From Planctomyces sp. SH-PL62 (GTDB lineage Bacteria > Planctomycetota > Planctomycetia > Planctomycetales > Planctomycetaceae), in NCBI GenBank assembly GCA_945893045.1, contig CAMDEA010000032.1, forward strand, positions 1-55,887: a stretch of 55,887 nt of DNA, given 5' to 3'. The position numbers and the translations under genes are program-made. Positions 25,133-37,529 of this stretch are shown piece after piece. The notes below the pieces were generated by a model that made no database searches, was not told where the DNA came from, and saw nothing but the letters and a program-made list of their open reading frames with translations. Positions within the stretch are counted from its first letter, which is position 1. Each line of letters starts with the position of its first letter.

Positions 25133-26437
25133 TCACTTCTTTGACGTGTTCGCGATGCAGTACAGGGCGCGATTGGATCGCAGCAACAACTTGCCGTCGG
25201 TGACGGCGGGGCTGGCATTGAAGTCGGTATCATCATCGAGCTTGTTTTCCGAGATGACCTCGACCTTGTCGGAGAGATTCACCACGAAGGTGCCACTGCG
25301 GCGTGTGACGACGTAAGCCTTGCCATTGATCACCCCAGGCGAAGCATAGACGTCGCCAGCGAGGCGTTGTTTGAAAACTTGTTCGCCGGTCTTCGTGTTG
25401 AGTCCCGTGAGAACTCCGTCGTCGTTGTTGACGCTGAGAATGTGCTCGCCGGCCAGCACTGGCGACGGAACGTAGCTTCGAACCGACTTCTTCCAGAGGG
25501 TGCGTGACTTGCTGACGTCATCGCGGCCTCCCGCTTTGACCGCGACCGCACTCCCAGACCGTCCGCCGATCGCGTACACGATGCCGTCGTGAGCCACGAC
25601 GCTGCCACAGATCGTGTCGTCGCGGACACCTTCGGCGAACCACAAGAAATCGCCGTTGTCTGGATCAAATCCCCAAATCTCATACGGGGCGTTAAGCACT
25701 AATTCAGTCTTGCCGTTCGGAATGTCCACCAGCACCGGAGTCGCCCACGAGCCGTGGATGCTGTCCGCGTCGGAACGCCAAGCGACTTTGCCAGTCTTCT
25801 TGTCGAGTGCGATCAGCGACTTCGCTTCGGCTGCCGCGTTCACAATGACGGTGTCGCGATACAGAATCGGGCTGCTCGCCGAACCCCAACCATGACTGCT
25901 TGATCCTTCGCCGACGAGCGTTTGCCACAATTGCTGACCATCCAGATCAAACGCCAGCACGCCCGACCTGCCGAAGAAAACGAAGATGTGTTCGCCATCC
26001 GAGACCGGCGTGCTGGTGGCGTAGCCATGCTTGCCGAGCATGTCGTTATACGACTCATCCCGCTGTTTCGCAGCGACCTCTTTGTTCCACAAAATCTGGC
26101 CGTCCTTCAACGAGACGCAGATCAGATGTCGTTGCAGTTGCTGGATGTCACCCGCCGAACCGCGACCGGTTCCGTAACCGGAGTAACACGTCACGAAGAC
26201 GCGGTCGCCGACGATGATCGGACTCGAACTGCCCGGCCCCGGCAACGGCGTCTTCCAAGCCAGGTTGGTTGAAGCACTCCATTCCGTCGGCACTCCGCGA
26301 GCGTCGCTCACCGCCGAACCATTCGGCCCGCGAAACCGCGACCAATCGGCCGACTCAGCCGACGAGAGCGCGGCCACGATTCCCAACGCCGACAACCACC
26401 GAACGAACCCAGTGCGATCTGGCACGTCAGACTCCAT
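25133..26437 (-). CDS. Exported PQQ-like beta-propeller protein
   Basis: 434 residues, signal peptide (ALGIVAALSSAESA), then WSRFRGPNGSA, the hallmark opening of planctomycete outer-membrane/periplasmic PQQ-like propellers. Blades repeat LALDxKTGxVxW-like strands: SLIALDKKTGKVAW, GLNTKTGEQVF, AFDLDGQQLW. It lacks the PQQ-ligand residues of quinoprotein dehydrogenases, so it is probably a scaffold or BamB-like propeller. A paralogue sits at 50551-51834. The gene lies between the intradiol dioxygenase and a long palindrome. Confidence 0.85.
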   Translation of the reverse strand: MESDVPDRTGFVRWLSALGIVAALSSAESADWSRFRGPNGSAVSDARGVPTEWSASTNLAWKTPLPGPGSSSPIIVGDRVFVTCYSGYGTGRGSAGDIQQLQRHLICVSLKDGQILWNKEVAAKQRDESYNDMLGKHGYATSTPVSDGEHIFVFFGRSGVLAFDLDGQQLWQTLVGEGSSSHGWGSASSPILYRDTVIVNAAAEAKSLIALDKKTGKVAWRSDADSIHGSWATPVLVDIPNGKTELVLNAPYEIWGFDPDNGDFLWFAEGVRDDTICGSVVAHDGIVYAIGGRSGSAVAVKAGGRDDVSKSRTLWKKSVRSYVPSPVLAGEHILSVNNDDGVLTGLNTKTGEQVFKQRLAGDVYASPGVINGKAYVVTRRSGTFVVNLSDKVEVISENKLDDDTDFNASPAVTDGKLLLRSNRALYCIANTSKK

Positions 26438-26465
26438 CGTTGAAGAGGATGCTGGAATTCAATCA

Positions 26466-26628
26466 GCCACAAAAAACACAAAAGCACACAAAAAGGGGGC
26501 AGCCGGCATCGAGCTGCAATCGTCATTGGGATCGAGGAAATTGCCGGTCGAATTGCACGTCCCTCGGAGATACAGCGCAATGCCAACTGGCTTGCGTCCT
26601 TTTTGTGCTTTCTTGTGTTCTTTGTGGC
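26466..26628. repeat. Purine-rich long inverted repeat
   Basis: Arms at 26466-26496 and 26598-26628 (31 nt), 26 of 31 matching, of the form gccacaaaaaacacaaaagc. The spacer is about 100 nt. It occupies most of the gap between the propeller and the LTXXQ-like gene. Confidence 0.75.
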
Positions 26629-26646
26629 GATGAGTCGCGGACTGAA

Positions 26647-27498
26647 CTAATTGCTGTCCTTTTTCTTGTCGCCGCCTTCCGTCTTGCGCTGCGGACGGCC
26701 AGCAGGATTCGCTCCACCGCCACCTTGGCCAGGACGTCCGCCGCCGGGAGCGCCACCGAAGCCGCCGCGCAGTTGAGCGGTGTCAAACTTCTTGCCCATC
26801 AGCTTCGCGAATTGCTCACGCTGATCGGCGGTCAGCACTTCGGATAGTGCCTTGTCACGACTCTCGCCGAGTTCGCGAAATTTGGTTCGTGCCTCATCGC
26901 CACCGCCGCCGCCACCCTGACCGAGTTCGCGTGTCTTGTCGCGAAACTCTTTGCTGACTGCGGCTAATTTTTCTTGCTGCTCTTTGGTGATCTTCAACGC
27001 TGCGATGACGTCGGCCTCTTGATACGCCTGCGTTCCGGCGTTCTGCCACGCAATCTGCTGCAGACGCTCACGCTGCGAAGCGTCCAAGATTTCCGCCAAC
27101 TTCGGTTTGAACTTGTCTTCGATTTTCTTCCTCGCTTCGGCGGCTTTCGCGAACATCTCAGCCTGCTTCTTCTCGCGTTCTTCGCGAGGCAGATCCTGCA
27201 AAGCCTGGAAGGCTTCGCGACCACCACCGCCGCCGGTTGCACGCATCTCTTCGCGACCTGCTTCACCGAGCGTCTTCAGTTTGCTGATCTGATCTTCTTT
27301 GAGACCGAGTTCTTTCTGCACGGCTTCCATGTTGACGAGGGTCAACGGACCGCCGCCGCCAAAACCTCCGAAGCCCCCGCCACCGAATCCACCGGGACGT
27401 CCACCACCAGGTTGACCGCCACCCGGACGCTGAGCGAACGCCACTGACGCACTCAACAGGATGGCCACGACTGCAATCCAACGACTCAAACGCAACAT
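26647..27498 (-). CDS. Secreted Gly-rich LTXXQ/Spy-like protein
   Basis: 283 residues with a signal peptide (IAVVAILLSASVAFA). Gly/Pro-rich head, helical centre, Gly-rich tail and a basic C-terminus. LTADQREQFAKLMG matches the LTxxQ motif of Spy/CpxP-like periplasmic chaperones, and two related helices (LKEDQISKLKTL, LDASQRERLQQI) suggest three repeats. It lies 195 bases downstream of a sensor kinase gene, as Spy/CpxP genes lie near CpxAR-like systems, so envelope-stress control is a plausible inference. No metal site is seen. Confidence 0.75.
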   Translation of the reverse strand: MLRLSRWIAVVAILLSASVAFAQRPGGGQPGGGRPGGFGGGGFGGFGGGGPLTLVNMEAVQKELGLKEDQISKLKTLGEAGREEMRATGGGGGREAFQALQDLPREEREKKQAEMFAKAAEARKKIEDKFKPKLAEILDASQRERLQQIAWQNAGTQAYQEADVIAALKITKEQQEKLAAVSKEFRDKTRELGQGGGGGGDEARTKFRELGESRDKALSEVLTADQREQFAKLMGKKFDTAQLRGGFGGAPGGGRPGQGGGGANPAGRPQRKTEGGDKKKDSN

Positions 27499-27694
27499 GA
27501 CAAACGCTCCTTTTCAAAGACCAAGATTGAGCGGAATTCCATTTCCCAAACCAACGCCGACGCGGCCAGCCTACGGCCGACAGGGGAGACGCGGCGGATC
27601 GAACGGATCCCACGATCCGAAAATGAAACCCGAACCTACGGGATTAGGGTCACGGATTCTGTGAGAAACGGGACGGGAAATTTACGAGCGGGGG

Positions 27695-29305
27695 TTACGA
27701 ATTCTGCGAAAGCTTCTCGCTCTCCGCCGCCAACGGCAACCGAACCTCCAACGTGGTTCCGCATTGCGGCTCACTGCGAGCAGTGATCTGACCGCCGTGC
27801 GCCTCAACCACCGACTGACAAATCGCCAGCCCCAAGCCACTGCCGCCATCAGCTCGCGAGCGTGTGCGATCCACCCGAAAGAACCGCTCAAAGATGTGCG
27901 GCAGATCGCTGGCCGGGATGCCGATGCCTGTGTCCGATACCGAGACCACCGCGTCGCCGTTGACGCGCTCCACCCGCACATCCACTCGGCCACCTTCTTG
28001 GTTGTAGCGAATTGCGTTGGAGAGCAGATTCATCATGACTTGTCCCAAGCGTTCGCGATCTCCGACGAAGGGGACCGGTGTCATGTCGCTGCCCAGTTTG
28101 ATCTGCCGTTCGTCCGCCAGAGGGCGCAGCAACTCGACCGATTCGGTCGCGACCTCGGACAAGTCCAGCGGCCCGCAATTCAAATCTGGCTGCCCGGAGT
28201 CGAACCGCGCGAGCAACAGCAAGGAATCAATCAGTTGTCGCATCCTGCGCGAGGCCCGCTGACACGTCTCCAAAGCCGTGAGGTATTCTGCGTTCGACCG
28301 CGGCTTCGAGAGCGCCAGTTCGATTTGCGACATAATCACCGACAGGGGCGTGCGCAGTTCGTGCGAGGCATCCGCGGTAAAGCGCGCCTGCTGCTCGAAA
28401 GCCGACTCCAAGCGGTCGAACGTCTGATTGAGCACATGCGCGAGTTGTCCCAATTCGCTGTCTGTTTCCTGCACGTCAATCCGCTGTGACAAGTTCTCCG
28501 CCGAGATGTTCTTGGCGATATTGCTCATCGTGGCGATGGGCCGAATGGTGCGTCCCGAAAGCCATCCGCCGCCGATCACACCCAGGGCCAGGATCGCCCA
28601 GCCGCAAGCGGCCAACAACCAACCCGAGGCGTGTTGTGCGGCCACATCCAGTTCAATGGATCGCCCCACCAGCACGTGCGTGCCGAGATTGGCGACATGC
28701 ACGACTTCTCGCTTGACCCCACGCGTTCGCGCAATCCGCACGGGCAGCCAATTGGATTCGACAGAGAGATTCTCGAATTCCACTTCGGGGACGATCGCCG
28801 AACTCCGCAAGACGCGTCCGTCACGCCCCCAAACAACGTAGTAATACGACGAATTCTCCCCCTCGAATAAACTCGAAAACTCTTCCGGCAGCCATGGAAC
28901 TTGGGAGGGCTGAGACACCGGTTCCGTCGGCGGACCAAAGGACGGGATTGGCCAGGGCCGTGAATTTGGTTCTCCAGACGAAGTGGCATCAACCGAGTTC
29001 GAGCGAATGCTGTCCTCGGTGAAATCGGCGACATCATCCGGCGACCAACCAGATGGCAACTCCATCGGCGGATGCCAACCGCGCCATTGCGGCATCGTGG
29101 ACAGTCGCCGCAAGCGAGATGTCAAAACGTCTGCCGTGCGATCCAAACCCGCGTCGATCTCATTCAGCACCTTCAGCCACAGCAAGTGGTACACGATCAC
29201 ACCGAACGTCATCAGCACCACCGTCAGCACCACGGCATGCCAGGCCTGCAATCGCCATCGCAATGACCGAATCATGAGACTTCCCAATCGCTCGGACACC
29301 GGCAT
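27695..29305 (-). CDS. Sensor histidine kinase
   Basis: 536 residues. Two TM segments (VVLTVVLMTFGVIVYHLL and LLAACGWAILALGVIGG) bound a ~180-residue periplasmic sensor. A HAMP region follows (GRTIRPIATMSNIAKNIS), then HisKA with ASHELRTPLSVIM containing the phospho-His, N box NLLSNAIRYNQ, and ATPase D and G boxes (VSDTGIGIP, GGSGLGLAIC). Start at 29305 follows the regulator's stop by 5 bases, with GAAGGG upstream, so the two are one operon. A Met at 29275 is an alternative. The sensed signal is unknown. Confidence 0.92.
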   Translation of the reverse strand: MPVSERLGSLMIRSLRWRLQAWHAVVLTVVLMTFGVIVYHLLWLKVLNEIDAGLDRTADVLTSRLRRLSTMPQWRGWHPPMELPSGWSPDDVADFTEDSIRSNSVDATSSGEPNSRPWPIPSFGPPTEPVSQPSQVPWLPEEFSSLFEGENSSYYYVVWGRDGRVLRSSAIVPEVEFENLSVESNWLPVRIARTRGVKREVVHVANLGTHVLVGRSIELDVAAQHASGWLLAACGWAILALGVIGGGWLSGRTIRPIATMSNIAKNISAENLSQRIDVQETDSELGQLAHVLNQTFDRLESAFEQQARFTADASHELRTPLSVIMSQIELALSKPRSNAEYLTALETCQRASRRMRQLIDSLLLLARFDSGQPDLNCGPLDLSEVATESVELLRPLADERQIKLGSDMTPVPFVGDRERLGQVMMNLLSNAIRYNQEGGRVDVRVERVNGDAVVSVSDTGIGIPASDLPHIFERFFRVDRTRSRADGGSGLGLAICQSVVEAHGGQITARSEPQCGTTLEVRLPLAAESEKLSQNS

Positions 29306-29310
29306 CCGTT

Positions 29311-29964
29311 CTACCCTTCGATCACGTACCCAAGACCGCGGCGCGTGGTGATGAAATCCCGGCCCAGTTTTTTGCGGATGTTCGAGACATGCACATCGAC
29401 CAGATTCGACAGACTGTCATCCTGCTCGTCGAACAGATGATCGTAAATGGTCGTGCGCGTCACGAGCTTCTGGCGATGCAGCACCAGCAATTCCACGAGT
29501 GCGTACTCCGTCGCCGTCAGCGGCACGATCGCATCGCCGCGCTTCACCAGCTTCCCGATCGTATCGACTTGAACGTCTCCGATCTCAATGACCGCCACGG
29601 CTTGCCCCGCCGAACGCCGAATCAGCGCCCGCAGCCGAGCCTTCAATTCCGTCAACGAGAACGGCTTGACGACGTAATCATCCGCGCCGGCATCCAGGCC
29701 GCGCACCCGATCGCCCACCGTATCGCGAGCGGTCAACATCAAGACCGGCGTCCGCTTGACCTCCCGCATCCGCCGCAGCACCGACCAGCCATCCAACTTC
29801 GGCAGCATCACGTCCAACAGGATCGCGTCGTATTCCCAAGCCTTTGCCTTGAACAACGCCTCTTCGCCGTCCGCCGCCGTATCCACGGCATAGCCGTCCT
29901 CACGCAATGTCGCCGCGACCACGCGTAACAAATCCGGTTCATCTTCGACGACGAGAACTCGCAT
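29311..29964 (-). CDS. OmpR/PhoB-type response regulator
   Basis: 217 residues from ATG at 29964. Receiver: EDEP, phospho-acceptor in AILLDVMLPK, Thr in MLTARD, Lys in VVKPF. C-terminal winged helix: VPLTATEYALVELL, RTTIYDHLF, NLVDVHVSNIRKKL and TRRGLGYVI. It activates or represses transcription as a dimer when phosphorylated by the adjacent kinase. First gene of the regulator-kinase pair, possibly continuing to the LTXXQ-like gene. Confidence 0.92.
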   Translation of the reverse strand: MRVLVVEDEPDLLRVVAATLREDGYAVDTAADGEEALFKAKAWEYDAILLDVMLPKLDGWSVLRRMREVKRTPVLMLTARDTVGDRVRGLDAGADDYVVKPFSLTELKARLRALIRRSAGQAVAVIEIGDVQVDTIGKLVKRGDAIVPLTATEYALVELLVLHRQKLVTRTTIYDHLFDEQDDSLSNLVDVHVSNIRKKLGRDFITTRRGLGYVIEG

Positions 29965-30268
29965 GGCAGACCAGAGGTGACGAGGATCGAGCCTTGCTTG
30001 ACCAGATAACACAAGCAACCTTAAGTGAGCATGAGGAGCCGCTCAAGGCCATCGCGGTCTCGGTGGACGACAGACATCGCCTCAGACTCCCCGTGATTTT
30101 CGCGCGGCTTTGTCAACTTTATTTTCAACGTGCGGACGGACCTACCCAGCGAATCGGGCATCCGTTACCGTGGCCCTCTTCGCGCCGTTGCGTCGTTTGA
30201 GATGACCGCTGGCGTGGAGACGTCAAGTTTTCACAACCGACTTTGCCTGAGGAGCCGGGGAGCCGTCT
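29965..30268. other. Intergenic region between two-component operon and helicase
   Basis: About 300 bases with no supported gene. It must contain divergent promoters; no consensus pair or repeat was found with confidence. Confidence 0.4.
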
Positions 30269-33778
<3,510 letters not shown>

Positions 33779-33781
33779 CGT

Positions 33782-33864
33782 GTGAGCGGCACGGCGCTAG
33801 CCGCCGGTGACGATGAGGCGACACTCCCACCCGATTCACCGGCGGCTAGCGCCAAGCCGCTCAC
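33782..33864. repeat. Hairpin pair, GTGA-headed
   Basis: Arms at 33782-33810 and 33836-33864 (29 nt), 27 matching, 25-nt centre. The right unit folds itself with stem GCGGCT/AGCCGC. It fills the gap between the helicase and the small HTH gene. Confidence 0.85.
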
Positions 33865-33865
33865 G

Positions 33866-34057
33866 CTATTTCTTGCCGGATTCCGGCAGCGTCTTTCGTT
33901 GCTTCATCAGCTTGGCGATCTCATCGGGAGCGATTCGCGGAACGCCACTTTTCAGAACCGAGCGAACTTTGCCGAGATCGATCATCGCCTTGATCTCATT
34001 TTCCGGGATGCCGAGCAAAGCGGACGCTTCACGGACGGTCTTCATCGGGAGCGGCAT
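33866..34057 (-). CDS. Small helix-turn-helix (excisionase/MerR-like) protein
   Basis: 63 residues; Met5 is an alternative start. TVREASALLGIPENEIKAMIDLGKVRSV reads as a winged helix-turn-helix of the excisionase/MerR kind, with basic C-terminus KQRKTLPESGKK. A stand-alone DNA-binding protein. Such small proteins act as Xis, accessory regulators or decoys; target unknown. Its stop codon is 2 bases from the palindrome. Confidence 0.7.
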   Translation of the reverse strand: MPLPMKTVREASALLGIPENEIKAMIDLGKVRSVLKSGVPRIAPDEIAKLMKQRKTLPESGKK

Positions 34058-34189
34058 AGCGGCAACTTCTCATTAGGGGATCAAGCTGTCAGCCGACTCA
34101 CGCGGATGGCGCGATGGCTCGGCAAGACTTTAGCAATCGCGCGACCCCATGTGCGAGCTAGACGACAACTCATCCGAACGCGACTCGCG

Positions 34190-35572
34190 TTACGCGAACA
34201 CACCCCAAACCGGCCTACCGTTCGCGGCCGGAAGCGGGCGGTTGAGCTTGTCGCGCAGTTCGGTATCGGGATCGATGCCGATCGCCGCGAACATCGTGGC
34301 GGCCAGATCGCCCAGCGGGACCGGATCGCGGTCAGGGTAAGCTCCGTTCTTGTCCGATTGGCCATGCACGTGGCCCCGTTTCACTCCGCCGCCGGCCAGC
34401 AGCACGGTGTAACAGTGCGGCCAATGATCGCGGCTGATGTTCGCGTTGATCTTGGGCGTGCGGCCGAATTCCCCCATCCAGACCACCAGCGTCGTGTCGA
34501 GCAACCCGCGCTGTTCGAGGTCGGTGAGCAGCACCGGCAGCGTGTGCTCGGTCATCGGCAAGTGCCGAGCCTTCAAAATCGGATACGCCCGCGTGTCGTT
34601 GAAGCCGTGTGTGTCCCAACCGCCGTTGGTCGTGCTCTGTCCGCCGATGCTCTCGTCGAAGTAGACGTTGACGAACTTCACACCCGCCTCGACCAACCGC
34701 GTCGCGAGCAGACAACTCTGACCATACGTCGTCCGGCCGTAAGCGTCGCGAGTCTTCTTGGCCTCGCGCGATAAGTCGAACGCATCGCGGACGCGCGACG
34801 ACGACAACATCGCCAGCGCACGGTCGTAGTATTCGTCGATGCCGCGCGCGGTCGCCGAATGTTCCAATAATCGAGTTTGCTGGCTGATGATCCGCTGCAT
34901 CTCGCGGCGGCTTTGTAGTCGGTCGGCCGAGAGGTTCGACGGCAAGCTCAACTCCGGCAGCTTGAAGTCCGGTTCGTTTGGATCGGCCGTGATCAGCAGC
35001 GGGTCGTGCCGCTTGCCGAGAAAGCTGGCGTGTTGCCCTGGAGTGACCGAGCCATCGCGGATGACGTGCGGCAGCGAGACAAACGTCGGCATTGTTTCGG
35101 CATTTGGAGCGAGCTTGTCCACAACGGCACCGTACGCCGGAAAGAGTTCGATGGAATCCTTCAGCCGAATGTCATCCACCGGCGGAGCGTGGCCGGTCAG
35201 CGCGTGATACGCCGCCGAATTGTGATTCTTCATCGAATGAAACACGGTCCGCACCAGCGTGACCTTATCGAGCACCTTCGCGGTCTCCGGCAGATGCTCG
35301 CAGATGCGCACGCCCGGCATGGCAGAATCAATCTGACCAAACAAACTGCGGATGCCTTCAGGAGCATCCGGCTTCATATCAAACGTGTCCCCGTGACTAG
35401 GCCCACCAAATTGATAGAGAAAAATGATGGACTTCGCTCGCCCCGCCTGCTTGCGAATCGCCACGTTCTCTTCGGCCGCGAACAACTTCGACAACGTCAG
35501 TCCCAAGCAACCAGTCGCACCGGCTGTGAGCGCGGCTCGACGAGGCATCAGCAGTGACGTGCGGTTGGACAT
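34190..35572 (-). CDS. DUF1501 protein, Tat-exported
   Basis: 460 residues, a full-length DUF1501 member. Signal with twin Arg (MPRRAALTAGATGCLGLTLS). Landmarks: FLYQFGGPSHGDTFDMKPDAP, RTVFHSMKNHNSAAYHALTGH, LPHVIRDG, GGWDTHG, VVWMGEFGRTPKIN and RDHWPHCYTVLLAGGG. The alkaline-phosphatase/sulfatase-like fold is predicted from the family. Planctomycetes carry many copies, usually beside DUF1549/DUF1553 cytochrome-like genes; that partner is absent here. Role unknown. Confidence 0.92.
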   Translation of the reverse strand: MSNRTSLLMPRRAALTAGATGCLGLTLSKLFAAEENVAIRKQAGRAKSIIFLYQFGGPSHGDTFDMKPDAPEGIRSLFGQIDSAMPGVRICEHLPETAKVLDKVTLVRTVFHSMKNHNSAAYHALTGHAPPVDDIRLKDSIELFPAYGAVVDKLAPNAETMPTFVSLPHVIRDGSVTPGQHASFLGKRHDPLLITADPNEPDFKLPELSLPSNLSADRLQSRREMQRIISQQTRLLEHSATARGIDEYYDRALAMLSSSRVRDAFDLSREAKKTRDAYGRTTYGQSCLLATRLVEAGVKFVNVYFDESIGGQSTTNGGWDTHGFNDTRAYPILKARHLPMTEHTLPVLLTDLEQRGLLDTTLVVWMGEFGRTPKINANISRDHWPHCYTVLLAGGGVKRGHVHGQSDKNGAYPDRDPVPLGDLAATMFAAIGIDPDTELRDKLNRPLPAANGRPVWGVFA

Positions 35573-35582
35573 CAGGATTTCC

Positions 35583-35642
35583 GTAGGATGGTCCGCCTTC
35601 GGCGGATTGCCTGTCCGGGTCGGGCAGGAGTCCCCAACCTAC
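35583..35642. repeat. Class A hairpin pair upstream of DUF1501 gene
   Basis: GTAG at 35583 heads a hairpin with stem TCCGCC/GGCGGA and loop ttc. On the other strand GTAG at 35642 heads a hairpin GTTGGG/CCCGAC. Total 60 nt. The two units have different stems. Confidence 0.7.
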
Positions 35643-35684
35643 AAGCTCATTGAGTTTGCGTCTCTCCCGGAGCTTGTTCAAGCC

Positions 35685-36059
35685 TCAAGCTGGAACTGCC
35701 GGGAAGAAGCGAGCGGACCACAACGGTCGCAACATGTCTCGGTCGATCGTCAATTCGCCGACCAATCGCTCGCCGTTCAAACGCAAACGGACCGAGAACT
35801 CTGACTCACTGATCCACTCCGCCAGGCCATGATCCCACCGAACCACTCGGCCACGTTCGCGGCTGATCGGGCCCTCGTAATCGAGGTACATCAGGCGATG
35901 CGCAGCGATGGATTCGGCCGCGAGTTCGATGGCAGGATCAGACAGCCAACGCGCCGGACTTTCGAGCAGCCGCCATGTCCGCGCGGTCTCTCCCGCTTGG
36001 ATGAGCAAGTCCCAATGGACGAACGGGTGATCGTGAGTCAGTAAAACGAATCTTGGCAT
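35685..36059 (-). CDS. DNA ligase D 3'-phosphoesterase-like protein, stand-alone
   Basis: 124 residues. MPRFVLLTHDHPFVHWDLLI has the H-x-WDL core of the LigD 3'-phosphoesterase family (3'-phosphate or ribonucleotide cleanup at DNA ends). AHRLMYLDYEGPISRERGRV and VRWDHG match family segments. It is shorter than the fused LigD domain (~160-180), and no ligase or Ku gene is near. Met at 36059 is chosen because upstream sequence is a hairpin element ending 4 bases before it; the possible Met within that element is unlikely. Whether the catalytic set is complete is uncertain. Confidence 0.7.
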   Translation of the reverse strand: MPRFVLLTHDHPFVHWDLLIQAGETARTWRLLESPARWLSDPAIELAAESIAAHRLMYLDYEGPISRERGRVVRWDHGLAEWISESEFSVRLRLNGERLVGELTIDRDMLRPLWSARFFPAVPA

Positions 36060-36062
36060 GTT

Positions 36063-36124
36063 CGTGGGGCAGGTTTTCAACCTGCCAGTTAGATGGCACG
36101 GGCAGGTTGAAAACCTGCCCCACG
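36063..36124. repeat. Hairpin pair with perfect 24-bp arms
   Basis: Arms at 36063-36086 and 36101-36124 are perfectly complementary with a 14-nt centre. Each arm also folds alone: GTGG head, stem GGCAGGTT/AACCTGCC, loop ttc. It occupies the leader of the phosphoesterase-like gene and the 3' side of the ABC gene. Confidence 0.92.
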
Positions 36125-36129
36125 GCGAT

Positions 36130-37224
36130 TCACTGCATCACGCCTTTCGTGATGCTCATGAAGGCGTCTTCCAGCGTCTCTGTCTTGCCTTGGAATTCGA
36201 TGGCGGGGAAGCCGGCTTGGATCAAACCGCGCAGCAATTGATGTTGAGCGTTTGGATCGCCGTCGAACTCGAACGCGACATCCACTCCGGCGACCTGCAC
36301 GGCGGAGACATACGGTTGCTCGAACAGCCAGCGCTCCAGCGCGGCGGGACCGTGCTTGGGGTTGTCGTCGGCGAGCAACTTGACGCACAGCGTCTTCTGG
36401 CCGGTTTGTCCGTCTTCGTGACGTTGCCGCTTCGACAATTCTTCGACTGTGCCGAAGGCGAGGATGTGTCCCGCTTCGATGATCGCGGCTGAATCGCAGA
36501 TCTCGCCCAGCTCGGTGAGGATGTGCGAGCTGATGAGAATCGTCTTGCTCATCTGCGTGGCCATCAGGCGGATCAGTTCGCGCAGTTCGATGCGGGCGCG
36601 GGGGTCGAGTCCCGCGGCCGGCTCGTCGAGGATCAGCACTTGCGGATCGTGGATCAGGCAACGTCCCAGCGCGAGCCGTTGCGACTGTCCTTTCGACAGC
36701 GTGAAGATCGGCTTCTCGGCCAGCTTACGCAGCTCGGTGAAGACCAGCACGTTTTCCAGCGAGTCGCGGCGTTTGGCTCCGCGCAAGCCGTAGGCCCGCG
36801 CGAAGAAGTCGAGGTACTCGATCACGTTCATGTTGTGATACTTGCCGAAGTGGTCCGGCATGAAGCCGAGCACTTTGCGGACTTTGTCCGGGTCGTCGAT
36901 CACCGAATGACCGCAGACGAACGCATCGCCGGCCGTCGGCGTGTCGAGCGTGGCGATGATGCGCATCGCTGTGGTCTTGCCCGCTCCGTTCGGGCCGATG
37001 AAGCCCAGTACCTGGCCGGGATACGCTTTGAAGGAGACATCGTTGACTGCCTTCAGCTTACCGAAGAACCGGTGCAGATGCCGCAGCTCCAGCACTGGCT
37101 CGCCCAACCACTGCTGCGGCTCGGCGGCTGCCAGCGTCGGCAAGGGTTCCTGTTCCTCTTCAGGATTCATATCCACGTATTTGGCCTGATCGTTCACGAG
37201 AAGGTCTCCACGTTCGGGAACCAT
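36130..37224 (-). CDS. ABC transporter ATP-binding protein
   Basis: 364 residues. Walker A GPNGAGKTT, Q-loop region LGFMPDHFGKYHNM, signature LSKGQ in place of LSGGQ, Walker B VLILDEPAAGLDP, switch His in ISSHIL. C-terminal ~100 residues (PKHGPAALERWLFEQPYV) form an accessory domain as in ABC-2/drug or gliding-type exporters. An N-terminal extension (first ~40 residues) is acidic. ATG at 37224 with GAAGGATC just before. No permease is adjacent, which is atypical; the partner is presumably elsewhere. Confidence 0.88.
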   Translation of the reverse strand: MVPERGDLLVNDQAKYVDMNPEEEQEPLPTLAAAEPQQWLGEPVLELRHLHRFFGKLKAVNDVSFKAYPGQVLGFIGPNGAGKTTAMRIIATLDTPTAGDAFVCGHSVIDDPDKVRKVLGFMPDHFGKYHNMNVIEYLDFFARAYGLRGAKRRDSLENVLVFTELRKLAEKPIFTLSKGQSQRLALGRCLIHDPQVLILDEPAAGLDPRARIELRELIRLMATQMSKTILISSHILTELGEICDSAAIIEAGHILAFGTVEELSKRQRHEDGQTGQKTLCVKLLADDNPKHGPAALERWLFEQPYVSAVQVAGVDVAFEFDGDPNAQHQLLRGLIQAGFPAIEFQGKTETLEDAFMSITKGVMQ

Positions 37225-37529
37225 GATCCTTCAGCGACGGCGACATTTCAGCGTGCGCACGCTCGAACGGCAACGCGCATCGGCCGGGCGAATGTCGATA
37301 CGACTGGCACATTTGGCACCAGCCGACCGGGATGCGAGCGGATCGCCTCGGTTCACAACTGACTTCTGGACGGCGGTGGTCTCGGCTGACAACGTTGTCG
37401 TGTCCACAAAGCACAAAGGGGTCGGGAGTCTTTTTCATGCCGCACAACACGAACCCAACAACGATGAACTCACCGCGGCGGCATGAAAAAGACTCCCGAC
37501 CCCGTCACCACTCACATCAGGAGCTTGCC
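37225..37529. other. Intergenic region with class B palindrome
   Basis: No gene supported. It contains the 86-nt palindrome at 37418-37503; the frame that appears to extend the next gene upstream runs through that repeat. Confidence 0.5.
37418..37503. repeat. Class B long palindrome, 86-nt family, copy 2
   Basis: Perfect 26-bp arms at 37418-37443 and 37478-37503, identical at the outer 20 bases to copy 1 (19770-19855), and exactly equal in total length. The 34-nt centre matches copy 1 at only about ten positions. It ends 26 bases before the next start codon. Confidence 0.92.

Noticed and set aside
34190..35572. DUF1501/DUF1549 operon
   Set aside because: The usual cytochrome-like DUF1549/DUF1553 partner is absent from both sides.
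36130..37224. Complete ABC transporter operon
   Set aside because: No permease gene is adjacent; only the ATPase is present.
37332..37529. Upstream extension of the 37530 gene
   Set aside because: The extension is the palindrome at 37418-37503; a good ribosome site and signal peptide begin at 37530.
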